Source of the DNA: Macrophomina tecta
Lineage: Eukaryota > Ascomycota > Dothideomycetes > Botryosphaeriales > Botryosphaeriaceae
Direction of reading: 5' to 3'
NCBI GenBank assembly: GCA_024180945.1
Contig: JAKSGN010000006.1
Span: 1,302,001 to 1,366,000, forward strand
Length of the DNA stretch: 64,000 bases
The position numbers and the translations under genes are program-made. The notes under the pieces are model-generated. The model was not told where the DNA came from. It worked only from the letters and a program-made list of their open reading frames with translations, and searched no databases. Within the stretch, counting starts at the first letter, position 1, and each line of letters begins with the position of its first letter. This document shows, piece by piece, positions 46,590-56,938 of the stretch.

Positions 46590-49469
46590 ATGGAAAACTA
46601 CTATCTCCCTGCAACCACCTACAGCCCTCCGGCTCCAAATGCGTCCCGTCTTGCCTCTCCGCTGGATCGGAGAGCAACCATTAATACCGTAATCGAAGAC
46701 TCGCCCCAAATCCCCCACATCTACCAGGACTACTTCTCCCAGAACTTCTCTCAACAGTACGCAAACTACCCTGGCCGAGCTGCCATGATCTCGCCCGCCT
46801 ATTTGTCGCCCACCTATAGCGAGGACTTCCCCACTCCCAAGGCCTCGCTCCAGAACCCGCAATCAGTCCAACAGCAGTCTCGGGAGAACTGGCCCCTCTC
46901 GCCGAGCTCCCCACAGCCTGTGAGCTCACCGCTGTGGAGAAGGCCACGCGACGACCCCGAGTTCGACGAGCTGTACGACATGACTGACGAGGAGACGGAG
47001 GAGGTACCCTTGAAGTGCTCCAACTCGGTCAAAAAGACCAGTGCCGACACCAGTGCAAGGTCGAGTCGGAACCGTTACCCTTCATTGGTGATCCCGTCGC
47101 CGTCCCACTGGCCAACCATCGACAAGATCCAAAAAAGTGCAGTTTCGCCCGCTCCCATCTCAGCCTTAACGCCTGCTCAGAACGTTCTCAACATGCTAGC
47201 CGCCCGCAAGCTCAACAACCCCGTCACTAGCTCCGAGCCTTCCCTTGACGGCAGCCTGTCGTCGGAAGAGCTGGAACATTTGAGCTGCCCAGCAACCCCC
47301 GACCAGCAGTTGCAAAAGGAGGCCGAGTGGTCGGGCTCGGTCCAGCTCAACCCCGCTGCCATGGAAACGTTGCACCACATCTCGTCCGATCGCGTCTCCG
47401 AAAGCGGCGACCAAGTGCTTGAGATTTCAGACGAAGAGATGTCGCAAGTCGTCGGAGGTGATCGCCTTATCCGCCCAGTTCAGAGAATCTTCACCAACGA
47501 CCTGACCACAACGCCGTCAGATACAAGGTCTGACGAGGATGACTTCTCTGCACTGAGCATCCCGTCCCCAGGTGGCTTTTTTTCCTCGCTGCAGGGATCG
47601 GCCCGCCACACATGGAGCATCCCGGCCACGGGAACGCAAGAGGAAGGGCCTTCCACCTCGGTGGCAGAAACTTTTTATGGCGTGCCATGGCGTGAAAGGC
47701 CAGACAATGTTGTCGAGCACGTTGTCGAGGTCCCAGCAAACTTTGGGGCCGCAGAGCCGACTCCCACAGCTGCAGATGGATTTCTCTCTCCTGTAGGTGA
47801 AATCATGGAGATCCAGCCAAGCGCTACGAGGTTCGAGTACAACGAAAATTACGGCCAGGAGCTGGCTCAGCTTGCCGGCAAGAACCTCAGTCGCACAAGT
47901 CTATGGCTCACAGCCCAGGAGAACTGGCTTGAGGGGATGCTCAGCCCTATCAGTCCTGCTGGCCATGAGAGGGGAAATTCAATGTCAGACATCGGCTCTC
48001 CGTCGAAGAAGTCGGTCCGCTTCGTTGATCTCGTCGTCCCCAAGACATCGCCGACACCAGACGAGATCTTGTCAAAGGACACAACGTTCTTCAAGGCGCT
48101 TGAGTTCTTGAGAGAGACCACCGGCAAGTTTGATGCTTACATCCACCGTTTGACCCGCGCTGAGGCGGTGCATTTGCAACGTCGATGCGCGCCAAAGAGG
48201 CACAACAACCTGCTCCTTGGCAGATACGAACTCCGCGGTCACTCCAAGATCCCTTCGTCCCGCCCTGTGTCGCTTTTCTACACCGACGACCCCAACGTGC
48301 ACAAGGAGCAGATCGCCAAAGCGCAGAAGGAGCAGCAAGCTCTCGAGCTCGTACGACCGGCTTTCTGGGCTCTCGAGGCGTCCAGGCTACTGCACGGTGG
48401 TCGCCTCATCACCAGCCCGGCCTGGAAGATCTTGTCCCGTTGCATGGATGACGGTGCTACTCGTGTCCTGGATTTGGGTGGTCAACCCGTGTGTGACTGG
48501 GCTTGGCAAGTAGCCCTTGACTTTCCCTTGACGTCCGTCTACACTGTCTCCACCAAGGCCGAGGAACCTGTCAAGCTCGAAGATGAAGAGGAGCGTGGTA
48601 TCGAAGGCCCGCCCAACCACCGGCACAAGGTCGTTCCAAACTACTGGACGCTTCCCTTCCCCAACGGCCACTTTGACGTCGTCTCTGCTCGCAACATGTA
48701 CGCACTCCTCAAAACCAGCAAGCCGGTACCTAGCCCCGGCCAACTAAGCACATCGGGGCTCGATGAGTATGACCTTTGCTTGCGTGAGTGCATGCGCATC
48801 CTCAAGCCCGGTGGCTACCTTGAGTTTTCCCTGGTCGATGCTGAGATCATGCGTGCGGCTGCAGGGTCTCATGCCCAGGCCATCTCTGTTGAGTTCGCGT
48901 TCAATCTCCGCACGCGCGGCTACGACGCACAGTGCACCAAAACCTTTCTCCCACGCCTCGCTCGTGCCGGGTTTGCGGCCAAGGACGTCAAACGCGCCTG
49001 GACAGCGGCGCCTTTTCCGCGCCCGGGTGCGCGGTGGACGGAGGTGTTGAACGTTGGCGCGAACGAGGAGGTGACGAAGATCAGGCACCCGGACGTGCTG
49101 AACTCGCCGCGCGGCTCGGTTCACAGCCCGCATGGGGAAAAGATGATTGGACCGAACGGCGAAGTCGAGCACTTCTTCAATGTCAGTGCAAGAGGGCATC
49201 ATAGGCGCGCGGACTCGCTCATGGACAGCACGGCAGCCGTGACGGCGCACAAGGATAACGGCGGTCAGCAGGGCTCGACCAAGGACGCGCGGGATGTCGC
49301 TGGCCTGGTGGGCGCGCGTGCATGGGAGAAGTGGCTCGTGAAGCTTCAGGCCGAGATGGGCAAGGAAGATGAGAGATTGGGAGAAGGCATTGTGCAGGTC
49401 ATGGAAGAAGGCGCGCGCGATGGGTGCGCGTGGAGGTGCTTGGAGGGGTGGGCAAGGAAGGGTTTCTAA
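46590..49469 (+). CDS. Large protein with C-terminal SAM-methyltransferase-like domain
   Basis: Single-exon frame of 959 aa with a near-ideal start context (GCCACCATGG). The N-terminal 500 residues are Ser/Pro/Glu-rich and mostly disordered, with short conserved-looking patches such as IEDSPQIPHIYQDYF. A helical segment follows (about 530-610, RETTGKFDAYIHRLTRAEAV), then the methyltransferase-like fold. Motif I reads RVLDLGGQPVCDWAW (about 625-638), the acidic-loop region PFPNGHFDVVSARNMYAL (about 688-705), and the post-motif ECMRILKPGGYLEFSLVDAE (about 733-752). Motif I lacks the usual GxGxG glycines, so SAM binding is plausible but not assured. The C-terminal 130 residues are charged. Substrate unknown; the layout recalls fungal regulatory methyltransferases, but I would not name an orthologue. 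Confidence 0.85.
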   Translation: MENYYLPATTYSPPAPNASRLASPLDRRATINTVIEDSPQIPHIYQDYFSQNFSQQYANYPGRAAMISPAYLSPTYSEDFPTPKASLQNPQSVQQQSRENWPLSPSSPQPVSSPLWRRPRDDPEFDELYDMTDEETEEVPLKCSNSVKKTSADTSARSSRNRYPSLVIPSPSHWPTIDKIQKSAVSPAPISALTPAQNVLNMLAARKLNNPVTSSEPSLDGSLSSEELEHLSCPATPDQQLQKEAEWSGSVQLNPAAMETLHHISSDRVSESGDQVLEISDEEMSQVVGGDRLIRPVQRIFTNDLTTTPSDTRSDEDDFSALSIPSPGGFFSSLQGSARHTWSIPATGTQEEGPSTSVAETFYGVPWRERPDNVVEHVVEVPANFGAAEPTPTAADGFLSPVGEIMEIQPSATRFEYNENYGQELAQLAGKNLSRTSLWLTAQENWLEGMLSPISPAGHERGNSMSDIGSPSKKSVRFVDLVVPKTSPTPDEILSKDTTFFKALEFLRETTGKFDAYIHRLTRAEAVHLQRRCAPKRHNNLLLGRYELRGHSKIPSSRPVSLFYTDDPNVHKEQIAKAQKEQQALELVRPAFWALEASRLLHGGRLITSPAWKILSRCMDDGATRVLDLGGQPVCDWAWQVALDFPLTSVYTVSTKAEEPVKLEDEEERGIEGPPNHRHKVVPNYWTLPFPNGHFDVVSARNMYALLKTSKPVPSPGQLSTSGLDEYDLCLRECMRILKPGGYLEFSLVDAEIMRAAAGSHAQAISVEFAFNLRTRGYDAQCTKTFLPRLARAGFAAKDVKRAWTAAPFPRPGARWTEVLNVGANEEVTKIRHPDVLNSPRGSVHSPHGEKMIGPNGEVEHFFNVSARGHHRRADSLMDSTAAVTAHKDNGGQQGSTKDARDVAGLVGARAWEKWLVKLQAEMGKEDERLGEGIVQVMEEGARDGCAWRCLEGWARKGF

Positions 49470-50922
49470 ACTAGGCACGTCTTTCGATGAAGGTACGATG
49501 GGACGGGGTCAGGATGATGGTACGCGTACATGATTTCTTGGAGTTGTATGGACATGTGGGATGATGATGACGATTGGAGGATGTAATACTGGGTAAAAGA
49601 GGAGTTTGGGAGCGCATCAGGATACTGTCACATGCGTTGCTGGTTTTTCTCCTTTCTTCTGCGTAGCTCGGTGGGCGGGTCCTAGCCTGTGGTTGCGTGG
49701 GAGGCGCAGATTGGTGGCCCCTCTTGCGAGTGAAAAACAATACTACACCATCAATTTGCGAATTTTCGGGGCCGTTGGCTGTCGGGGCGGGGTGCTGCTC
49801 TGGTAGCTGCTGGAGCGGAAAGGTGGGTGCGAGTATGATGGCAGGAGAGGGGGAGTATGAAGAGGCAACGATGGGCCGGCCAAGGCTCTAGTGATTATGC
49901 TTACTCGTAGCCGCTCGCCCCCGGGAGGGTTCTGGCACCAAGGTCTGCGCGAGCTGAGGGAGAGGTCTCCGTCCCTCGAGCGTTTGTTTGTCTGGCGGAG
50001 GCGGGAGCACGCGACTCGATGGGGCGATCTGCTCGAGCGGGTCTATGCCCGGGAGGCATGGCCATGCGCAAGGCACTGTTTCCGAGCGTGCCTTGCAGGA
50101 TGGTGGCTTGCCGCGAAACATCAGTCGGGGGCAAGTGGCCTGCTCTGCCTCAGGCGCTGAAACATGGCGGCAGCACCGTCAAGAGCAACAGTGTAGCTGC
50201 AGCAAATGCGAGCTTGGCCCGGCCCCGCAGCAGCAGCAGCACCACCACCACCACCACCACTCGAGCGCCAGTCGCAGCTCAGGCCGCCCACACAGACGCT
50301 GCCGAGCTGCGACCACGGCCACCACCACCGACGGCCGCGCCGGTGGCCTCTCCACTTTTCTCGGGGGTGGCTGTGACAGACGATCCGCAGTGGTGCATCC
50401 CTACTCCAAACACTCGTCCAGGAGGCCTGCTCTGTGGTTCGCTGCCATGGCGGCCGAGCGACTCACACGGCAACCAGCAGCTCTAATTGCAGGGAAGGAG
50501 ACATTGGCTGTTTGGTGCTCGTCTGCACACGCCGAAGACGCGCCAGGACTACCCGCGCGCGACTGCCCTGGTGCCGCCGTGGTGACGTCTTGCGAGTGTG
50601 AGCTATATCTCGTGCGCCTCCGCTTGCTGCCCATCTCTGCACCCAGCTCTGCTCCTCTGCCCGCCCGAGACGAACCTCCCTCTCACATCTGCGCCCACTC
50701 CGTCTCCGGGCGAGAAAAAGCCTCGCGCCTCACGCCTCTTTTTGACGTGCTACAAGATCCAATACTTCTCCTGACTATCACCACCGCGCCCTGCACCCGC
50801 CAGTTCCACCTGCCCTCAGATACTTAACTCTGCCCTTTGCCCGCACCGCCGCCATCGGCATCAACTCCTCCACTGCTCGCCCCAGCGACCCGACTGCCTT
50901 CCGGCCCAGCAATTCCTCCAAT
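49470..50922. other. Intergenic region
   Basis: Holds the methyltransferase-gene 3' region and the promoter and leader of the small secreted-protein gene. The frame at 49988-50827 is driven by GC content and the trinucleotide repeat and shows no family resemblance. Confidence 0.5.
50228..50260. repeat. (CAG)4(CAC)7 trinucleotide repeat
   Basis: Four CAG units run straight into seven CAC units without interruption. It lies about 0.66 kb upstream of the small secreted-protein gene. Confidence 0.9.
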
Positions 50923-51485
50923 ATGCGCCCCACCGCATCAATGGCCCGCCTCGCCGCCTGCATCCTTCTCCTCAGCTCCTGCCTCCTCACCGTCACCGCT
51001 GCCCCCATCCCCTCGTCCACCGGCCCGCACGCACCCACGCAGGACGGGAGCGTCGCTGACGCCCGGATCGCGGCACGCGAGGTTTCGTCATCGACCCGTT
51101 CTGCCCCTCAGCGTAAGTCCAGACATCCAACACATCTGCTGCCAAGCCCCACACACGCACTGCGACAAACAAGAAACCATTCAAAAACAAAAAAAAAAAA
51201 AAAAAAAAAACAAAAAAAAAGAGAAAAAGAAAGAAAGAAACCCTCCGTCGCGTCATCATGATGGCAAGAACATGCGCTGACGCTCTATCTCTAGTCTCCG
51301 AGAAGCGATTCATCCGGGCCGTGAAGGGGCTGCTCAAGCGCGAGCCCGAGCCCAAGCGCTTCTCGCTTGACGACTTTACCACCATCGCTGCCGCCAATGA
51401 AAAGTACGACGGCCTTAGACCAGAAGGCGCCGGTTTCGTTGGCCTGAAGCAGCGTGGCACCCCCGGCTGGTCGCGGATCTTCTGA
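50923..51485 (+). CDS. Small secreted protein with dibasic (Kex2-type) sites
   Basis: Two exons, 50923-51112 and 51295-51485, give 126 aa; a second in-frame ATG at 50941 would shorten the N-terminus by six residues. The intron (182 nt) has a GTAAGT donor, a GCTGAC branch box and a CTAG acceptor, and contains an A22 tract. Residues 7-27 form a signal peptide (MARLAACILLLSSCLLTVTA) with a likely cut after TAA. The mature part starts with a Ser/Thr/Ala-rich stretch of about 37 residues. Lys-Arg pairs follow at 67-68, 78-79 and 84-85 and could be processed by a Kex2 protease. The C-terminal 40 residues (from FSLDDFTTIAAANEKYDGL to GWSRIF) look compact and contain no Cys. No family recognised. It could be a peptide precursor or a small effector-like protein. 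Confidence 0.7.
51189..51220 (+). repeat. A22-C-A9 tract inside the secreted-protein intron
   Basis: A run of 22 A, one C and nine A, ending 74 bases before the acceptor of the intron at 51113-51294. It is followed by GA-rich sequence. Confidence 0.9.
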
Positions 51486-51923
51486 GCTTACCCAACCTGC
51501 CCAAGGCCGAATCTGCTGCGCAGATGGCAATGACCCGCTAATGAAAACTCGCTTTCTATTACATGGCCCGCCGATTCCCTACGCCAGCACCTCTCTTCTG
51601 ACTGTTCTGCGACGATACCCTTGGAGCAACACCTCGTTTTGTTGCGCTCTTGGATGCTCAATCCCAATCATGCTGGACCTACGAGTTTCGCTTTTCTCTA
51701 GACGCAATACACTCTTATGCTTCCTGCATCCGTAACTACAGTCATTTTCCCTCGACGCATTGCCTCAAACAGCGTAGACCGAGCAGCAAACTTATCACCC
51801 AATAGACCGGAACAATCAAGGCCTAAAAGCGTCTGCAGCCGGAGGTTCGCGTATCCGCCTCAGTACACGTCGCAGGATCAATACACATGTACGAGAGAGT
51901 GTGAGGCCCTCGGGCATCTGACC

Positions 51924-51940
51924 AAAAAAAAAAAAAAAAA
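51924..51940 (+). repeat. A17 homopolymer tract
   Basis: Seventeen A followed by a pyrimidine tract and CGCAG, which together look like an intron end in front of the coding-like segment at 51956. Confidence 0.9.
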
Positions 51941-51955
51941 CTTTCCTCTTCGCAG

Positions 51956-52246
51956 CATGTTTCACCAAACGTTGCATGCGACAGCAATGGTGGAACACTA
52001 CCGGAAACGCCAACGGCCTGCGGCTAGAGCTTGGATCCTGCGATTGCGTCGATCTCTGCCACCCCGTCAGCCCCGACGTATTCGACTTCCGTGCCGCCAC
52101 CCGTACGGGGGCAGTTTATTGGTAGTGCTGGGACGGTTGGGGATTGCAAACATTGTTTCACCAGCAGCACCTGCGGCGGAGTCTATACGGGATGGACAGT
52201 GCAGGAACGACTGTATGGCTGGGATTGGTGGGAAATGCCAGTCTAA
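51956..52246 (+). CDS. Candidate Cys-rich protein, 3' exons only
   Basis: After the acceptor-like CTTTCCTCTTCGCAG a frame reads FTKRCMRQQWWNTTGNANGL, then LELGSCDCVDLCHPVSPDVF and DFRAATRTGAVY. It then meets TAG at 52122. A GT at 52122 and AG at 52163-52164 (or 52166-52167) would remove a short intron of 43-46 nt. Splicing would join it in frame to TCGGVYTGWTVQERLYGWDW, ending at TAA (52244-52246). The even spacing of Cys residues and the continued coding character across the proposed junction support a gene. I could not place a first exon or signal peptide; the frame upstream of the A tract starts at 51717 but lacks a secretory signal. It may be a broken gene. Phase and exact acceptor are uncertain. 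Confidence 0.3.
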
Positions 52247-53229
52247 CATCTGGGAATCCACTCTTTCGAAGTTCAAGACTTACTAAGGCGGAAGCTCAGG
52301 ATACTTCGCACTACATCTCTTCGCAGTATGGAGCTTCGTACATGATAGACATAAGCCTACGCAGATGATTTGCGGAATCAAATGAAACCCCCTGAGTTGG
52401 GGGCATCCAAGTTCATTTTGCAACTCTCTCAATGATTCTGTGACCTCTCAGATTTGCTGTCTGAACTTTATTGTAACTTGCGGATTATAGTCTATTTGGC
52501 TGCCCGATTCAGCCTTCTCTTTTGCGAGCACCAGCAACCACCCGGACGTGATAAGAATGGTCTGCAAGACGCTTACGTCCGGACCAGCGCTCCAGTTCCC
52601 GCTGCATGCCCGCCTGCCCGCGATCATATCAGCAATAACACCTTAACGCCTCGAACTGATTGCGTGTGTTTGCAGGTCATCAGAGACGGACCCCGATCAG
52701 TGACGGCGGGATTCCCTTTTGTTGCTTGAGGAGGAGCACGTCCTCGCCTGTGCAGATCTCCGCAGCTGCGATCAAATGGAAACGACTCCGCACAAATGAT
52801 ATACCAGACGCGTCTTGCTAATAATGTGATCGAGACATTGAAGTGAGGACGATCAAAATACCGACATTTCCACCATCTCGGATGGAGAAAAGCTGTTGAA
52901 TCTGCGCCGGCAACGAAGATTTACAAATGACCTCCCACCCCCTCGTCGCTGCGGCCGTGGAGGCACTCGACCGCAAGCCTTGCGATCTCACCTGCTGCGA
53001 GGCGGGAAATCGGGGACCCCTCAAAGATCTTAACACTGCCAAGTGCTTAGAGTCTCTCGGGCAGGCAGAAAATCCGTCACAATGGCGATTGTATTCCTAA
53101 ATCTAGTCTGGCTTCCTGCTGAAAGGGCCGCGGGTTCGATTACACTATCTGCAGACCTTCTCAGCTCTGGGATTTCCAGCCGTTGGCGCACATGAAGGTA
53201 TCTTTGTAGCTGTGCCCAATCAAGAATGC
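52247..53229. other. No supported gene
   Basis: Short frames on both strands and no recognisable domain. The right part may contain the eroded 3' end of the pseudogene at 53230-53843. Confidence 0.45.
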
Positions 53230-53843
53230 CTGAAGCCTTCACGTAACGCCTCCAGACCATCCCGAGCCGCTCAAAGTAGATCCACACCGGGCTCTTGGGG
53301 GCGTGTCCGGCGAATTGCCTCTCTCAGGTAGCCAAAAATGGACTTCCATAGACGTACATACGTCTGTCAGAAAGCTTCTCTTAGCGTCGATTCGAGACGC
53401 AGCGACCAGTCAGTTGCTCCATGTACCTTTAATCAAACCCAACTCCCCGAAGCCCAGCGCCTGGACCAACCATGGTCATAGCACAGCCAATATACCCAGA
53501 GCCAAGAGCATGAACAAGACCTGGCATACTCTGGCAACTTGTGCTGCGCCCTCGATGACCTTGTGGAGAGTATCATGCACTGCGGAGCTCATCCGGCACC
53601 AATCCTGACGGCTTGTTCCAATTCGGCCAGGACTGCCCTGGCAATTCCTTCCCTGACCTTCCAACCGCCCGTGCCCACGATTTCCCGAAGCAGTTTGTCG
53701 AGATGTTCGCCTGACTTATCAGCAATGAGGAGGATTTCGAGAAACCGGTCCGCAATAGTAGTTTCTTTGTCTTTTGTGGTGTCGTGGGCATGGATTTCAT
53801 AGTCGATGCAGAAACGCGCGTCTCGAAAGGGATTGAGATAACC
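53230..53843 (-). pseudogene. Broken copy of a conserved ascomycete single-span membrane protein (IFI6-like segment)
   Basis: Three coding-like pieces lie in order on the minus strand but in different frames. Piece A (53843-53589) includes TTIADRFLEILLIADKSGEH and WKVREGIARAVLAELEQAV, then hits TGA. Piece B (from 53592) reads MSSAVHDTLHKVIEGAAQVA, a hydrophobic stretch (LFMLLALGILAVL), a TGA, PWLVQALGFGELGLIKGTW and a second TGA where the family has Trp. Piece C (about 53290-53230) reads VWIYFERLGMVW in a third frame. The order of an amphipathic N-terminal region, a hydrophobic segment, PW-x3-ALGFG-LG and a G(F/Y)x2LGM-W ending matches a widespread fungal family I know only as hypothetical proteins. 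Two in-frame stops and two frameshifts make it non-functional as it stands. Confidence 0.6.
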
Positions 53844-54472
53844 TGTCTTGGTTTTCGGATGTAGTGATGGTAGATTCTAAGACGAACTGCTAAGCTTGAA
53901 GTGTCAATTATCAATGAGATAATCGTTAGTATTTTTTTTTTTTTTTTTTCCCCTATAGATGCATTTTTGTCTTTCGGTTACCTGCAGGGCAGGCAGCAGC
54001 ATGTCATTTGACATGGCACAGGATAACCACGTCCCAAGCATCCTCACAATACTATGACAGAAGGGAGAAAAAACACAAGATTCTTCTAGGATATCATAGG
54101 TTCCAAGCACGCCATGCAAAATCAAATGTGTAAGCCGTAGAGCCTTGCGAACAAGTCTTGGAAGTAAAGCCAGTCGCCATTCTCCGCAATGTCTAGGGAG
54201 CTGCCGCCGCTCGTACACCGCCGACCCCCTCTCTCTGTACTACTTCCCCCTTTGTGGCTATCCTATATCCCCAAAGTATCAAGAACTCAACATCGCAAAG
54301 ACGTCAAGACGTCAATTTCAAATCGCTTATGCGTTTTGAAATGGAAAAGGATAAACAATTTGCTCTTCGCAAAATAGGGAAACAAGAAATAGCCGAATCA
54401 CGCAATATCAGAAAGTAACTATTACCTGTTCTTCATCAACAAATACGTCCCTTTTGCCCATCGTTCGAACAT
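53844..54472. other. Region between pseudogene and CAP-Gly gene stop
   Basis: Contains a T18 tract at 53932-53949 and probably the 3' untranslated region of the CAP-Gly gene. No gene is recognised. Confidence 0.45.
53932..53949. repeat. T18 homopolymer tract
   Basis: Eighteen T, reading as poly-A on the sense strand of the pseudogene, about 90 bases upstream of its first recognisable piece. That would place it in a former intron, as in the other genes with such tracts. Confidence 0.9.
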
Positions 54473-56938
54473 TTACAGCATATCCTCGAATGGGCACGCT
54501 GTGGCATCATGTCCATCCCTTTCGCACAACGCGCACCACTTATCCGCATCAACCTCTTGACCCTTACCCGCGACGAGACCAGTCTCGTAAGGGTTGGGCA
54601 TGGTGCTTGGTGCGGGAGCAGCAGGCGGCGGGGCAGCTGCCTTAGGTGCAGGACTGGGGCTGCCTACTGAAGATAGGGGGGGCGGTGCGTCGTTGGGCTT
54701 GTGCAACGTCATTTTCTCCATGTTCTGGATGATGTCGTCGGCGACAGACGATGCAATGTCTGTGTCCGATTCAGCGATGTGCAGCTCGTTGTGGTGCTCG
54801 TTGACACCGCTCCTATGGCGTGCGGCAGCTCCTCCCGCGCCGCTTAGTTCGTTGGTGCAGTTGAGTATGTCATGCCCGCCAGTTTCGCAGATCTCACACC
54901 ACAACTCGCTCACTCCGGCGCTCGAGCTGCGCCCGTCAGCTTCGGACTCGGCCATGGGAGCAAGCTTCTTGACTTCTGAGCCGTCTCGCTCATGTTGCTG
55001 TTGCTTTTGATAGCCGCGCCAGCTAACAACAGTGCTCTTAGAATCTCGTGTAGTGGAATGGTTGTTGCTGATGACACTGTCTCGTGCAGGTTCGCCGCCG
55101 TCGAGTGCTGCGGCGGTGCGGAGACGCTCGACTTCGCGCTCCAACTCCTCTTCGCGGAACGACTTGCGTTCAATGAGGCCACGAAGCTCCTCTTTCTCAC
55201 GCTCCAGTCGCTCTACCGAAATCCTGAGTTCGGCCATCTCAGCCTCGTTCACTTCATTGAGCGAGGCGCGGTTCTCTAGTTTGGGACTTGACACCTCCCC
55301 GCCTGCGCTAAGCGAATGAATAATTGCCTTCAGGCCGCGAATCTCATCATCACGTTGCTCAACCTCGCGTGTAGAAGTTCCAGAGTCGAGCGATTGGGCG
55401 TTCTTGAGTGCTTGAGCCGCCTTTTCTCTCTCGCGCCGAAGCTCACTACGGCCACGCTCGACTTCCCCGCGCAAGAATTCGACTTCTCCTCTGGCTTCGG
55501 CTTCCCCTCGACGAGCATCCTCCAAGCCTTCTTCTAACTCCTGGACAAGCTCTTCCAACTGCTTCAGCTGCTGTGCTACGCTGTCGACGTCTTCTGTTTG
55601 TTCTTGCAGTTCGCGGATCTCGGCCATCAAATCGTCAATTCGTTGCTCGTAGACGCGCACGGTTTCGGATGACGCCAATTCCAACGTGTCAATGGTGCTG
55701 CGGAAGTCAGCGCGATGCATGTCGAACTCTGCCGTGAGCATCGAAATCTTTTCGTTCTTTTCCCGAAGTAACGCACGGAGATGGGCGGCGTCTGCATCGA
55801 TTTCGCCGTGCGAGGATCTGGAGATTTCCGACCCATCCGTGGGCAGTAGACTCTGGATCTCCTGCAGACTGGTCTCCATGTCCGCAAGACTCTGGGCCTG
55901 TTCCAATAGTTGCTTGTCACGTTCCGCGAGAGCTCTTTGTAGCCTCATAACTTCCTCTTCAGCACCGCGATTTGAGGCGGAAACGGAGCGCTCCGCTTCA
56001 CTTCTGGCAGACATGGAGGCCGTCTCAATATCTTCATCCATTCTCGAACCTGATCGGGAAGGCGACTTTGGGGGCTGGGGAGTTCGAGACCCCGGGAGTC
56101 GATTGGGCGCCGGAGTTGGTGTGACACCGCGAGGGGTGCCAATTGCACTCTTGGAGAAACCACTCTGCTGCATAGATGTGTTCCTTCCTGGTGTAGGCAT
56201 CCTCGCCGGCGTAGGTGCCAAATTCGGTTTGTTCTTGACAGGAGATCCAGGTCGCGAGAGGGAATGCTTGAGCGTCTTCTTTCCCTGGGGACTGGCAGCA
56301 CGGGCTCCTGGGCCCACTGACTGGGAGAACTTGGGCATTGGGGGTGTTGGAGAGCTATTTCCACCACCATTGAAAGTTGCGCCGAAGCCACCCGGAGTAC
56401 TTGGGGTCGCGGGAAAGCTCTCAGAGCTGTCGGCGATGGAAGCTCGTTTCGAAGCACGGTGAAGAGGGAGGAAGATTCCCGCGCCAGGGACGGAGGTGCT
56501 GAAATAACGCGTTCTTGAGCGGTATTAGCATGCAACCAAGAATGTCTCCTCCTCCCCAGCGCTAACGGTGTATATAAGCACTCACCCGTCTACATCTCCG
56601 TCATTCTTTCCGCGGGCTGCGTACTCCCGCGCGAGCTCGACGCCCACGAAAGTTCCCTTCTTCCCGTTTACACCACCGACGAACTTCACAGTGCCGTACA
56701 TGCCACCCGGGACGTCGACCTCGTCGCCAACAGCGAGCGGACGGCCATCACCACCGAGATGCATGTCGTCGTTTGCGTTGGGCGTGCGCGCGACAGGAGA
56801 AGAGCCAGTCAGGGCGTTGAGAGAGGCTTTGCGATCGAGAGCAGTGCGTGCGGCGGCGCTGAGATGGGGCGTCGAAGTGGTATTGACACCGGGCTTCGCC
56901 AACGACGGGCGGATGTTTGTGCGGCGCGGAGTCTGCAT
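54473..56938 (-). CDS. CLIP-170-like microtubule plus-end protein (CAP-Gly, coiled coil, two zinc knuckles)
   Basis: Predicted plus-end tracking protein acting on cytoplasmic microtubules. Exons are 56938-56586 and 56513-54473 (72-nt intron), giving 797 aa. The N-terminus is basic and Ser/Pro-rich. The CAP-Gly domain covers about 69-140, with GGMYGTVKFVGG and the signature GKNDG (110-114). The intron falls inside it, and splicing restores GDVDGTRYF. A Ser/Pro/Arg-rich basic linker (about 150-270) could add microtubule affinity. Long heptad coiled coils occupy about 280-600. Two CCHC knuckles of the form CX2CX4HX4C follow, CEICETGGHDILNC (near 655) and CALCERDGHDATAC (near 780). The protein ends FEDML and has no EEY/F motif. 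It is divergent from dUTPase, with 570 bases between the starts. Confidence 0.9.

Noticed and set aside
53120..53160. GGGTTCGATT resembling a tRNA T-loop/B box
   Set aside because: No matching A box, acceptor stem or anticodon arm could be folded around it.
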